Shown: positions 1 to 7,588 of the stretch, one piece after another
Position numbering within the stretch: position 1 is the stretch's first letter
Layout: every line of letters starts with the position of its first letter
IMG/VR virus record: IMGVR_UViG_3300035698_022524
Location: 1-52,909 of that record
DNA length: 52,909 nucleotides
Origin: a virus
Reading direction: 5' to 3' (one strand)
The notes under the pieces: model-generated
What the model saw: only the letters and a program-made list of their open reading frames with translations
Told to the model about the DNA's origin: nothing
The model's database searches: none
Made by a program: the position numbers and the translations under genes

Positions 1-58
1 CTTCTGCGAATGCTAGTGGCAACATTAATAACATTATAAAAATTAATATTTTTTTCAT
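1..58 (-). CDS. N-terminus of a secreted protein (cut by window edge)
   Basis: Only 19 codons lie in the window. They read MKKILIFIMLLMLPLAFAE, a textbook signal peptide with an LAFA cleavage region. The ATG overlaps the TGA of the preceding gene (ATGA), so it is the next member of the minus-strand operon. Nothing can be said about the mature protein. Confidence 0.55.
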   Translation of the reverse strand, partial: MKKILIFIMLLMLPLAFAE

Positions 59-579
59 TGTACTTCCTCTACTGGGTTACTTGCTTTTCTAAATGTCCTA
101 TCTTTATCAACAGTAAAATCACCAGAAACTAATTTACCATTATTATCTTTGACTGTCGCTTGAACCGAACTTGATAAACCTAACCACTTACCACCAATAA
201 TTGCATTAGAAATAATTAATGAACTTGCACTTACACCAGTTACAGTTGCAGTATCAGTTCCTTCAAAATTAACATTAGTTAAAGTTGCAGTAACCGTATC
301 ATTATAAGTTGAAGATGTAATATAACTTTCATAAAAATTAATATTTTTCTTTGGAGAAGTCCCAGTATTAGTTTGAAGAACTCCACCAGTTGAATTAGTC
401 CAAGTTAAAGTATAAGGGTCTTGTTCTTCATTTTTATTATCACAAATCATACGAGCAGAAATCTCCTCTGTTGGTGCATACTCTATTTTATCAAAAGTTA
501 CAGTACAAACAGCATTAACACTAGGTAAAACTAATAAAATAAGCATAAAAACAAATATTCTCTTATCCACCTGTAACAC
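55..579 (-). CDS. Secreted protein, probable Ig-like beta domains
   Basis: About 170 residues. A signal peptide (KRIFVFMLILLVLPSVNA) is followed by a Thr/Ser/Asn-rich stretch of alternating beta-strand character, as in Ig-like extracellular domains of archaeal surface proteins. The open frame starts at GTG 579, but a GTG at 570 leaves a more normal signal peptide. It overlaps the next secreted gene by 4 bp. It lies in the same frame as the upstream small membrane gene, separated from it by one TAG. I see no catalytic motif; a surface or adhesion role is inference. Confidence 0.65.
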   Translation of the reverse strand: MLQVDKRIFVFMLILLVLPSVNAVCTVTFDKIEYAPTEEISARMICDNKNEEQDPYTLTWTNSTGGVLQTNTGTSPKKNINFYESYITSSTYNDTVTATLTNVNFEGTDTATVTGVSASSLIISNAIIGGKWLGLSSSVQATVKDNNGKLVSGDFTVDKDRTFRKASNPVEEVQ

Positions 580-582
580 TTC

Positions 583-750
583 CTATTTCCATTTTACCCT
601 TAGTACCTCATAACCAATGAACGAACCGAATACAATCATCGGCATCACCCATATTTTTGTAGTATCTTTATACCAATAACCTATTGCTCCAAAAATAATT
701 AACACTATAACAATCAGCCATATATATTTTTTTATGTTTTTGAAAATCAT
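583..750 (-). CDS. Small membrane protein, two TM segments
   Basis: 55 residues with two hydrophobic helices (about 10-25 and 35-47) separated by a short charged loop (YWYKDTTK). Its start lies 4 bp after the upstream gene, so it belongs to the same operon. It ends in TAG, after which the frame runs straight into the following secreted protein. Because a signal peptide begins there, I treat them as two genes. No family recognised. Confidence 0.55.
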   Translation of the reverse strand: MIFKNIKKYIWLIVIVLIIFGAIGYWYKDTTKIWVMPMIVFGSFIGYEVLRVKWK

Positions 751-754
751 TAAA

Positions 755-1126
755 TTATTTCACCAAAAAGCTTTCTATAGCTATTACAACTATCGCAATT
801 ACTGCTATTAATCCTTTAACACTTTCAAAGTTCGCTGGTAAGGGATTCCAAAAGAACATCATAATACCAATCACAACTGATGCTACTCCAATCACAACTG
901 CTGTTATATGTGAAACTTCATCTTTAGTGAATCCATTTTGTATATATTTCAACAATCCACGAATGTTGCCTTCTAGCGTTAAACCTATGCCTAAAATTAT
1001 AAACATTAAACCTTGTGTGAATGCTTGAATATCTATCTTCCCAAATGCATCAAGCGCAATTGAAGTGAACCCTAATATACTCACAATTGCTAAAACTTTT
1101 ATGAATGGTTTTGTTAATTTTTCCAT
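755..1126 (-). CDS. Membrane protein, four TM segments
   Basis: 123 residues with hydrophobic helices near 8-28, 35-53, 72-93 and 105-121 and a charged central loop (RGLLKYIQNGFTKDE). A GAGGT ribosome binding site lies 6-7 nt before the ATG. It sits among other small membrane genes of the surface/transfer module. Size and topology are compatible with a small channel or assembly component of a secretion-like apparatus, but no family is recognised. Confidence 0.65.
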   Translation of the reverse strand: MEKLTKPFIKVLAIVSILGFTSIALDAFGKIDIQAFTQGLMFIILGIGLTLEGNIRGLLKYIQNGFTKDEVSHITAVVIGVASVVIGIMMFFWNPLPANFESVKGLIAVIAIVVIAIESFLVK

Positions 1127-1136
1127 CTTTCTTACC

Positions 1137-1622
1137 TCATTTTGTAAATGCCCAATAAGTTCCTGCGAATGCTTCTATTGCTATTCCTATATGATAAAAG
1201 CTTACACTTCCCATATTAATAAATAAGAATCTTATTGTCTCGCTATATAATGAATTAATAAATCCACTCAATACAATTGCAACACCAAAAAATGCTAAAG
1301 TTCCTACAATAACATCTAAGACTTTAGACGTTGCATGACTTCTAAGACTCATTAAAAATAGTCCCATTAGAGTTAAGTGAAATAACATTAATAGTATAAT
1401 TGAAAAATCTAATGCACTAAAAGTAATACTTGGTATTAAACTAACTTGGTATCCTACTCCAAAATCTAAAACTTTATTTTGGACCACATCCCACCAACCT
1501 AAAAATCCTGCATAAAAAAATATTAAAATCAATTCCACTCTATGTGGAGTACCTAAAGTAATATCTTTTCCAAATATTGTAAAGTCAACAACACCATCAT
1601 CAAATCCTACCATTTTAAGCAT
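1137..1622 (-). CDS. Membrane protein, four to five TM segments
   Basis: 161 residues. A short soluble N-terminus (VGFDDGVVDFTIFGKDITLG) precedes hydrophobic helices spanning most of the chain, ending in a Gly/Ala-rich final helix. A GGGGTG element lies 1 nt before the first ATG and 10 nt before an in-frame ATG at codon 4, so the true start may be 1613. Possibly an inner-membrane partner of the ATPase encoded upstream; inferred from position only. Confidence 0.6.
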   Translation of the reverse strand: MLKMVGFDDGVVDFTIFGKDITLGTPHRVELILIFFYAGFLGWWDVVQNKVLDFGVGYQVSLIPSITFSALDFSIILLMLFHLTLMGLFLMSLRSHATSKVLDVIVGTLAFFGVAIVLSGFINSLYSETIRFLFINMGSVSFYHIGIAIEAFAGTYWAFTK

Positions 1623-1649
1623 ACACCCCTGTCATACAGCCATAACCAT

Positions 1650-1823
1650 TTATTCCCCTATAGTTAAATTAGTTAAACCAATTGTTGTGGCTATTAATCC
1701 AGCACCTGCAATTTCCACACTAAATTTTTCAACATGAACATTACCAGTAGTAAATGCCCAAATATATACACTTATACCGACCGTTGCTAAAATTATTCCG
1801 CTTATTATTATTTTCTTTGTCAT
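1650..1823 (-). CDS. Small membrane protein, two hydrophobic segments
   Basis: 57 residues beginning MTKKIIISGIILATVG, with one clear N-terminal TM helix and a second weaker hydrophobic stretch (AGAGLIATTIGLTNLTIG). Its ATG overlaps a TGA (ATGA) that closes the frame running on from the upstream gene through a TAG. That is evidence that the upstream extension is translated. Family unknown. Confidence 0.55.
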   Translation of the reverse strand: MTKKIIISGIILATVGISVYIWAFTTGNVHVEKFSVEIAGAGLIATTIGLTNLTIGE

Positions 1824-1915
1824 TTTTTAATCACGCCTACAATCATTTCAGCACGCATTAATTTATCCATTCTCGCTATATAATTTTGCTCGCCATACTT
1901 AGTAACAAACGCACC

Positions 1916-2134
1916 CTAAACGTCTTTTGCTAACTCAGTAACAGCACGCCCACCAGCTTGTCCCTCACCACTTACTCTATTTTTACCTGAGCCAAAATGA
2001 AGTATAGTAGGAAAGCCACGAATCTGTATGAACCAGTTTTTCATGTCTAATAATGTATATTTTTTACCATGCACCATTACAGTGTTTGGGTTTGATTTCT
2101 TAATTCCATTTTTTGTTATGTGTGTATTTTTCAT
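1916..2134 (-). CDS. Small basic protein with TH-x-T-x-x-G tag; possible TAG read-through
   Basis: 72 residues to the TAG. The N-terminus (NTHITKNGIKKSNP) resembles the start of two other proteins here (31222 and 35851), so the ATG at 2134, preceded by GAGGT, is credible. A Gly-rich segment follows (HFGSGKNRVSGEGQAGG). After the TAG at 1918-1916 the same frame stays open for 31 codons of coding-like sequence (KYGEQNYIARMDKLMRAEM) and ends in a TGA that overlaps the next gene's ATG. The full product may therefore be about 104 residues, ending at 1820. No function recognised. Confidence 0.5.
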   Translation of the reverse strand: MKNTHITKNGIKKSNPNTVMVHGKKYTLLDMKNWFIQIRGFPTILHFGSGKNRVSGEGQAGGRAVTELAKDV

Positions 2135-2137
2135 CTT

Positions 2138-2344
2138 CTAACCTCTAATATTCCAAAAATCTGGATTATTTTGAAATGTATCTAAATGTTCCTCAATTTG
2201 TTTAGTATAATCACGCTGGTCTAAAACATAAAGTATTTTATCGATAGTCATATCCACACTGATACGGTGCGTAAAATAATCACGAATGTACTTAACCATA
2301 CGTTTCTTACCATAATCCTTGAATGCGGTCTCTAAACTTTTCAT
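2138..2344 (-). CDS. Small helical protein, unknown function
   Basis: 68 residues, soluble, charged and predicted mostly helical (KDYGKKRMVKYIRDYFTHR). The start overlaps the TGA of the upstream 497-residue gene (ATGA), implying translational coupling. It ends in TAG, with the next gene's ATG 3 nt further in the same frame. No family recognised. Confidence 0.6.
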   Translation of the reverse strand: MKSLETAFKDYGKKRMVKYIRDYFTHRISVDMTIDKILYVLDQRDYTKQIEEHLDTFQNNPDFWNIRG

Positions 2345-3834
2345 ACTAATAACCTCGCCGCTGCACTTTTCAAAGTAAATAAACCCAAAAAACCTGTTAT
2401 TAATTTCGCCATTAAAACCATTGCTAAAAAGAATATTGCAAGCGTTACAACAATGGCAAATAATCTAAACATACCATTCACAGGCTTATAATCCGTGTCA
2501 ATATCCCACATGAATTTTCCACCATATCTGTAGAAGAAACCAGTTACAATAACTGCTACAATCAATGAAACTAAAAATATCCAAATATTAAAATCGCCAG
2601 TTTCACCATTTGTTTGTGGGTTTATTATGCCACTACTACCACAATCTAGTTGACAATTATTACTTTCTCCTCTTTGTGGTGAACAAACTCCATCACCACA
2701 CCATAAATCAACACTATCTTTTACGTCAATATCTTTACAAAAAGTATCACACTCGCCTGATGTTACTTGGTTGCCTGTACCACACGCTGTGAAGCACATT
2801 TTAAATGATTTTTCTATTAATGGTGTTACTAAGAATGTTGCAATACCTTCACTATTTGAATCAATATTTATTTGTTGTGCTGATGGTTTAAAACTTGTTC
2901 CATCTTCACGCACGGGCGTAATTGAAACCATACCATCATCACCAATATTTCTAATTTTAATATTAACCGCATTATCTTTACCACGCTTAAAATCACTTGC
3001 ACTATCAATATTTGTAATTTTAGGGTTGGCAACTGTTGTTGGTGTATAAGTTACTGATTCAAACATATCCGCATCGGCTGAAATTGTAACAACGGCTGTT
3101 CCTAATGCATTATCTCTCATTCTACCAATAAATGTTGCTTGTTGCGCACCAAAATTATTGCCAACAAAGTTATCTAAGAATGGACTAGTTTCGACATCGT
3201 CTTTAATGCACTCTTCATGCGTAAACCAAATTGCACAAGATTCTTTTGCGTTTAATGATGATAATTTCTTAACATACCAATTATTGTTCACATATACAAT
3301 TGCTACATCATTTGGTGATGGACAATCGTTTCGTCCTTGTAATGTTCCCATATTCTGTAATGATAATTCACCTTTACCGTTTGAATGAGTGAAGTGAAAT
3401 GTTTCTCTATCATAAGCGCTAAACCCTTCAACGCCAGGCGTTGTATCAGGAGAACTTACATAATATAATATTTCTCTATATGGGTTTTGTAATGTATGAT
3501 ACATAAGGTCATCTGAAAAAAATGAGAATGATTTAAAATTTTCAACTACTTTATAATTGCATAAATTATTGCCTCTTTCAAAAGTTAGAGTTACCGGTTT
3601 TTGTGGTTCAATAACTTGTCCAGTTGGTGTTGTTTTTTTACTACCAACCAAAGTATATGTTGTTGATTCTTTAGTGCCATCAATGTTTAAAGTTGTTATC
3701 CAATGATATTTACCATCAGAAAATTCAACTTTATCATTTGATATTATGCTACCTTCACCAAGTGGGTTATAGAACGCGATGACGCCCAGTAATAATATAA
3801 CTCCAATGATTCCATATATCCATTTATTCTCCAT
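2341..3834 (-). CDS. Large membrane-anchored surface protein with CGDGVC motif
   Basis: 497 residues. An N-terminal membrane anchor (about 5-22) is followed by a roughly 350-residue extracellular beta-rich region. A compact cysteine cluster follows (CGDGVCSPQRGESNNCQLDC), and then three TM helices near the C-terminus (about 417-437, 455-478, 480-495). The CGDGxC...GE...C..DC pattern is common in secreted archaeal proteins, especially DPANN. GAGGT lies 8 nt before the ATG. Sitting downstream of the ATPase and among small membrane proteins, it could be the extracellular face of an envelope machine; that is inference. Confidence 0.7.
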   Translation of the reverse strand: MENKWIYGIIGVILLLGVIAFYNPLGEGSIISNDKVEFSDGKYHWITTLNIDGTKESTTYTLVGSKKTTPTGQVIEPQKPVTLTFERGNNLCNYKVVENFKSFSFFSDDLMYHTLQNPYREILYYVSSPDTTPGVEGFSAYDRETFHFTHSNGKGELSLQNMGTLQGRNDCPSPNDVAIVYVNNNWYVKKLSSLNAKESCAIWFTHEECIKDDVETSPFLDNFVGNNFGAQQATFIGRMRDNALGTAVVTISADADMFESVTYTPTTVANPKITNIDSASDFKRGKDNAVNIKIRNIGDDGMVSITPVREDGTSFKPSAQQINIDSNSEGIATFLVTPLIEKSFKMCFTACGTGNQVTSGECDTFCKDIDVKDSVDLWCGDGVCSPQRGESNNCQLDCGSSGIINPQTNGETGDFNIWIFLVSLIVAVIVTGFFYRYGGKFMWDIDTDYKPVNGMFRLFAIVVTLAIFFLAMVLMAKLITGFLGLFTLKSAAARLLV

Positions 3835-3835
3835 C

Positions 3836-4138
3836 TTAAATTACCTCAGTGATATTTTTATTACGAGATTCTAAAACGTATGTAACGGCTTGCTTACCAA
3901 CATAATCTTTCATATCTCGTCTAACTTTCATTTTATTGCCGTTAAGTGTTAGAAACATTAACCAAACCATACCATTCTCATTCATAATGTATGCATCGAA
4001 TGAAGCAGGTATTGTTTTTTTTAGTTTTTTTCTAATCATAACTGACTTAGTTACCGCTTGAATAGGGTCATTTGAACTACTAACTATATCGTTTCCAAAT
4101 CGCTTCTTATTTTTAAATAACTCTACTTTATATTTCAT
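3836..4138 (-). CDS. Small basic protein, unknown function
   Basis: 100 residues, Lys-rich, beginning MKYKVELFKNKKRFGND, with no signal peptide or TM helix. It is the first gene after a break in the minus-strand block. A TATA element lies about 25-45 bp upstream, so it heads the transcription unit that includes the 497-residue surface protein. No recognised domain. Confidence 0.6.
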   Translation of the reverse strand: MKYKVELFKNKKRFGNDIVSSSNDPIQAVTKSVMIRKKLKKTIPASFDAYIMNENGMVWLMFLTLNGNKMKVRRDMKDYVGKQAVTYVLESRNKNITEVI

Positions 4139-4158
4139 TAGAATAATTTTATTATTGC

Positions 4159-4182
4159 CATTTATATATATTATTTAAATGT
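4159..4182 (-). promoter_or_regulatory. Archaeal TATA promoter for the 4138 gene
   Basis: Read on the minus strand the segment contains CATTTAAATAATATATATAA, a strong TATA-like stretch 21-44 bp before the ATG at 4138. It follows the stop of the ATPase gene and would start a second transcription unit in the minus-strand block. Confidence 0.5.
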
Positions 4183-4193
4183 AAAAGTTTAAA

Positions 4194-6335
4194 CTAATTT
4201 CTCTTTACTTCACAATGCTCACTTAATGGCGCAAGTGCGTCAATAATGGTATATTTCATCTCATCCCTATCAATCATCATCCATTGATGCTTTTTCATCA
4301 CCTTCTTGATATAACCCGCCTGATTCTTAGCATACTGTTGATTCCTAGAAATACCTGTATTGGTAATAGCGTGCAAGAATGTATCGAGTGGCGCGTTATA
4401 TGGAACAAATATATATCTACATTGGTTCAGCATAGCTGGTGGTACTTTCTTAATTTCTTGTGTTGCAATTATATAATTAATGAAAAACCTTCTGTCAACG
4501 TCAAAACTTTCCTTTAACTCAATAGTGGTAATAGTTTCTTGATTTTCTGGGACAAACCTACTCAACTCATCAACAACAATAAAAATACCAGGAATTAAAT
4601 CTAATCGCCTAGCGTGAATTATCTTCCGTAACATAATAGTCATGAAAACTTGTGGCAAACTAGCCGCATCCCTACCGAACGCATCAAAATTCTCCATGTT
4701 GAAACTGAATAGCACACTTTGTTTCATAGCAGGCAAAATATCAAAGCAATATTCATCAACAAAAAATTTACTGAACAATATTGGTTTAAATTTACGCTTA
4801 ATTGCAACAACTTGCGTTTCCTTCAAATCATCCATTAAATCAATAATATCATAAACTTGGTCTAAGCTATTGAAAACTGGTAATTTTTGAATGCCATCCC
4901 AAATTTCCTCTAATAGAATCCGTTGTGTGGGTGTTAAATTATGATAATCTAACAACATCATAAAATCTCCTTTAGTCATGTCGTTCAACCTAACACTAAA
5001 CCATTCATTATCTTTTGATAATTTATTATATGGTACACGTAAACTACTGAAGAAGCTTGGTCGTAATGTTAATACTTCCATACCTGTAGGCTTTTCGCCC
5101 TTGATTAATAAATGCTGAAATTTAAATTGTACAGGTCTAACAGAAGAATTATGTGTAAGTATTTTATTATCTAAAATAAAATTATTAGTTTGAGGCACAC
5201 ATATATCTATGACTTTTCTTTTGCCAACACATTTAATGCTTTTTATTTTAGCGAAGACTAGTTGTTCTATCTTTGAATGAAATATTTTATTACATTCTAA
5301 ACATTTTTGCACACCAAACAATTTATCTCCAACATTCAAATCTTTTAATTTTACTTCCTTTCCCGCATATCCAAAAAATTTATGTTCATTAGAACAAGTT
5401 ATTTTTCTACCATCCTCAAATTCAATTTCATAGCATTCTTTTTCAATTATTTTTGTTTTTTGAAAATCACATGGAATAATTTGCTTTGTATTATAATCAT
5501 ACCCTAGAACTTTGTCCTTGTTGGGTTTTAATTTTCCTACCTTTTTTCTTCCTTTAGTTGTTAATACATATTGATTTATATCTAGGCATTTCATTTCGTC
5601 CTTGACATCCACAGCAAACAAAGAAATAAAACCAATTTGTGCCACTCTATCCATAAGTCCTCTCAAAACAAATGTCTTGCCAGAATTATGAGTGAGAATG
5701 CCATTACTAAGAAAAAAATTATGATTATCTTGAACTTCAATATCATATGTTCTTCTCACTCCAACACTTTTAATTGACTTAATACAACATGATAGTCCAC
5801 AATATTTTTTATAATCTAAAATATCCTTATTACACCATTTACATTTCGTTTGTTTATATTCAAACAAATCATCCCCATCCTTTAAATCTTTTAATTGAAC
5901 AACTTTACCATCTGCTAAAAAAAATTTATGGTCTGCACTTGCAATTATTTTTTCACCATTTTCCAGTTCAATTTCAAAGCATTCTTTATCTTGTGCTGGG
6001 TATTTAATTATTTTTTTATATTCTTGTTTTTTTGTTTCAAAATTATAACTTAATACCTTATGTCCAGAATTAATATTTTTTATCTGTTTGTTTCCTCTAC
6101 TACACTTTATTAATGTGTTTTCATCTAAGCAACCTGCCGCACCACATAATAAAGTTCTAGTACCATCTTTAATATCCAAGCACACTAATTCTTTTGTGTT
6201 TGCATCAAACCCAACCGGCAGTTTATCTTTAGAATAGCTAAATTTTTGTTTCTTGGGTGTAAATAATTCTTTCTTTATATATTCATTACCGAACTCACGT
6301 ATATATTGAATACCCGTTCTAAACTCATCACTCAT
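4194..6335 (-). CDS. HerA/VirB4-like P-loop ATPase precursor with two inteins
   Basis: Starting at ATG 6335 (a TTG at 6347 is possible) the precursor is 713 residues. After splicing both inteins the host protein is about 417 residues. The extein Walker A is split GAAG/SGKT at residues 65-72/218-221 by intein 1. Intein 2 sits after DVKDEMK (243-249). Walker B is IFIVVDELSRF in the C-terminal half, followed by a region (MLNQCRYIFVPYNAP) that resembles the sensor/arginine part of HerA/VirB4 ATPases. HerA-fold motors pump DNA or drive secretion, which fits the surrounding membrane genes. It overlaps the preceding gene by 8 bp. A conjugation-like role is inference; the ATPase fold and inteins are clear. 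Confidence 0.8.
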   Translation of the reverse strand: MSDEFRTGIQYIREFGNEYIKKELFTPKKQKFSYSKDKLPVGFDANTKELVCLDIKDGTRTLLCGAAGCLDENTLIKCSRGNKQIKNINSGHKVLSYNFETKKQEYKKIIKYPAQDKECFEIELENGEKIIASADHKFFLADGKVVQLKDLKDGDDLFEYKQTKCKWCNKDILDYKKYCGLSCCIKSIKSVGVRRTYDIEVQDNHNFFLSNGILTHNSGKTFVLRGLMDRVAQIGFISLFAVDVKDEMKCLDINQYVLTTKGRKKVGKLKPNKDKVLGYDYNTKQIIPCDFQKTKIIEKECYEIEFEDGRKITCSNEHKFFGYAGKEVKLKDLNVGDKLFGVQKCLECNKIFHSKIEQLVFAKIKSIKCVGKRKVIDICVPQTNNFILDNKILTHNSSVRPVQFKFQHLLIKGEKPTGMEVLTLRPSFFSSLRVPYNKLSKDNEWFSVRLNDMTKGDFMMLLDYHNLTPTQRILLEEIWDGIQKLPVFNSLDQVYDIIDLMDDLKETQVVAIKRKFKPILFSKFFVDEYCFDILPAMKQSVLFSFNMENFDAFGRDAASLPQVFMTIMLRKIIHARRLDLIPGIFIVVDELSRFVPENQETITTIELKESFDVDRRFFINYIIATQEIKKVPPAMLNQCRYIFVPYNAPLDTFLHAITNTGISRNQQYAKNQAGYIKKVMKKHQWMMIDRDEMKYTIIDALAPLSEHCEVKRN
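5148..5588 (-). mobile_element. Mini-intein 2 in the HerA-like ATPase
   Basis: 147 residues from Cys (CLDINQYVLTTKG) to the terminal ILTHN, followed by Ser+1. Block B is SNEH. It lies 32 extein residues after intein 1, just behind DVKDE, a conserved strand end of HerA-type ATPases. Endonuclease is absent apart from a CLECNKIFH zinc-like remnant. The two inteins are clearly related in sequence, suggesting common descent. Confidence 0.82.
5685..6131 (-). mobile_element. Mini-intein 1 in the P-loop of the HerA-like ATPase
   Basis: 149 residues. Block A starts CLDENTLIK, block B contains SADH, block F is TYDIEVQDNHNF and block G ends GILTHN before Ser+1. It interrupts Walker A exactly between GAAG and SGKT, so splicing is needed for ATP binding. 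No LAGLIDADG or HNH domain is present. A CxxC...CxxxxCC segment (residues near CKWC and CGLSCC) may be a leftover zinc module of a lost endonuclease. Confidence 0.85.
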
Positions 6336-7002
6336 TTTCTTTATCAAACTCTCGCATCACCTGTTGTGCTTTGTCTGCTAAAGATTGAACATCATTCTCG
6401 GATGTGGTTTTTTGTCCAAGGTTGATATTCACGCCACCACGCTCTTGAGAATTATATGGGGAATTAAGTCTATCATATGGATTGAAGCCATTCCCTCCTC
6501 CGCCTGTGCTTTTATTGAATGGGTCAAATTTATGGAATGGGTTTATTATTTGTTGTGGACTTGGTTCACCCTCATAATATTCTATATCGTCCTTCACTAT
6601 ATTATAAATTACAATTATAACTTTCTTCCACCTTTTTAATGTGCCACTAATGCCTATAAATTCAACCGGTTTATTATTAGTGTCTGTATATGTTTTCTTT
6701 ATTTGTTTTACATACTGTCCACCGGACCAATCTATAAAATCACCCTCTGGTCGCTTCAATAATAATTTATTTATACAATCGTAATAATATGCCATATCAT
6801 CTGTTCTTGGTTTATTCGTTTCTGGGTTTGTTTTTGAAGTAATTAATAATAATCCAGCACTAATGACTGTTACCAATGATAAAACGACAATACCTGCCAA
6901 AACATACCTATTAGAAAAATAACCAAGCTGTATAGCTGAAACTAGCAATAAACCAAAGCCCATAATAATAAATGCCCATTTAACAGGGGTGAAGTTTACC
7001 AT
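6328..7002 (-). CDS. Membrane protein, two N-terminal TM segments and soluble domain
   Basis: 224 residues from ATG 7002 (GTG 7011 also possible). Two TM helices (about 8-27 and 32-54) are followed by a soluble domain and a Gly/Asn/Pro-rich low-complexity linker (KSTGGGGNGFNPYDRLN), ending in a helical acidic tail. It is directly upstream of, and overlapping, the HerA-like ATPase, as expected of a membrane partner that docks the motor. That role is inferred from context. Confidence 0.65.
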   Translation of the reverse strand: MVNFTPVKWAFIIMGFGLLLVSAIQLGYFSNRYVLAGIVVLSLVTVISAGLLLITSKTNPETNKPRTDDMAYYYDCINKLLLKRPEGDFIDWSGGQYVKQIKKTYTDTNNKPVEFIGISGTLKRWKKVIIVIYNIVKDDIEYYEGEPSPQQIINPFHKFDPFNKSTGGGGNGFNPYDRLNSPYNSQERGGVNINLGQKTTSENDVQSLADKAQQVMREFDKENE

Positions 7003-7003
7003 G

Positions 7004-7195
7004 CTAACCACAAAAGGATGAAAACATTTGTGATATTAACGGTAAAAAAATCAAAAACAGAATCATCATTCCTCCGTTAATAAAAACTGCCGTTATGACA
7101 TTCTTGGTTGCGTAATACGCTAGTGGTATGGTTATTGAAACTAATACCATTAATAAAATTCCTATTATATACATTGACCCTAGGCACATTACCAT
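7004..7195 (-). CDS. Small membrane protein, two TM segments
   Basis: 63 residues with two hydrophobic helices (YIIGILLMVLVSITIPLAYY and VFINGGMMILFLIFLPLIS). GAGGT lies 8 nt before the ATG. Size and topology resemble VirB2/VirB3-type or pilin-like small components next to secretion ATPases, but sequence gives no family assignment. Confidence 0.6.
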   Translation of the reverse strand: MVMCLGSMYIIGILLMVLVSITIPLAYYATKNVITAVFINGGMMILFLIFLPLISQMFSSFCG

Positions 7196-7207
7196 TATAT
7201 ATTTACC

Positions 7208-7588
7208 TCAATAATTTTGAATCACACCAAATTTTAATAAATCTCTTTTCTTGCCGTCTTCTGTTCTACCAGGAAATAAATTTATTATAGATGATAAGTT
7301 TTGCTTATTTGATGAATTATGAACATATGTATATTTGAATGGTACTTGTGTTTTATTATACATGGCGAACAAAGATTTGCCAACACCATAGCCAACAACC
7401 ATAAAGGTGAGTGGAAAGTTGTGGTTGTCTTTAATGTCACCATAATTTTTCAATAGCCAAGGTACCCAATTTTTTGTTTCAAATATATCAAACCCAAATT
7501 TATGTGTATTATCATACTTGCCTATTGTTTTCGGTGGAAATGTCACCTGCCCATCTATAATACGGAATGCTTTTATTGTTATAACCAT
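7208..7588 (-). CDS. Soluble protein of the transfer module, unknown
   Basis: 126 residues, no signal or TM segment. It contains a glycine-rich VVGYGVGKSLF segment that looks like a P-loop but has one residue too few between the glycines for GxxxxGK[ST], so I do not call it an ATPase. The ATG directly follows the TAA of the preceding zinc-finger gene. Confidence 0.6.
   Translation of the reverse strand: MVITIKAFRIIDGQVTFPPKTIGKYDNTHKFGFDIFETKNWVPWLLKNYGDIKDNHNFPLTFMVVGYGVGKSLFAMYNKTQVPFKYTYVHNSSNKQNLSSIINLFPGRTEDGKKRDLLKFGVIQNY

Noticed and set aside
55-750. Read-through fusion of the 55-residue membrane gene with the following secreted protein
   Set aside because: They are in frame across a TAG, but the downstream part begins with a proper signal peptide and has GTG starts, so two genes are more likely.
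2610-3388. Plus-strand open frames opposite the 497-residue surface gene
   Set aside because: They lack ribosome binding sites and protein-like composition and lie antisense to a well supported gene.
7208-7588. P-loop-like GYGVGKS in the 126-residue protein
   Set aside because: Only three residues lie between the first Gly and GK, and no Walker B is present, so it is not counted as an ATPase.
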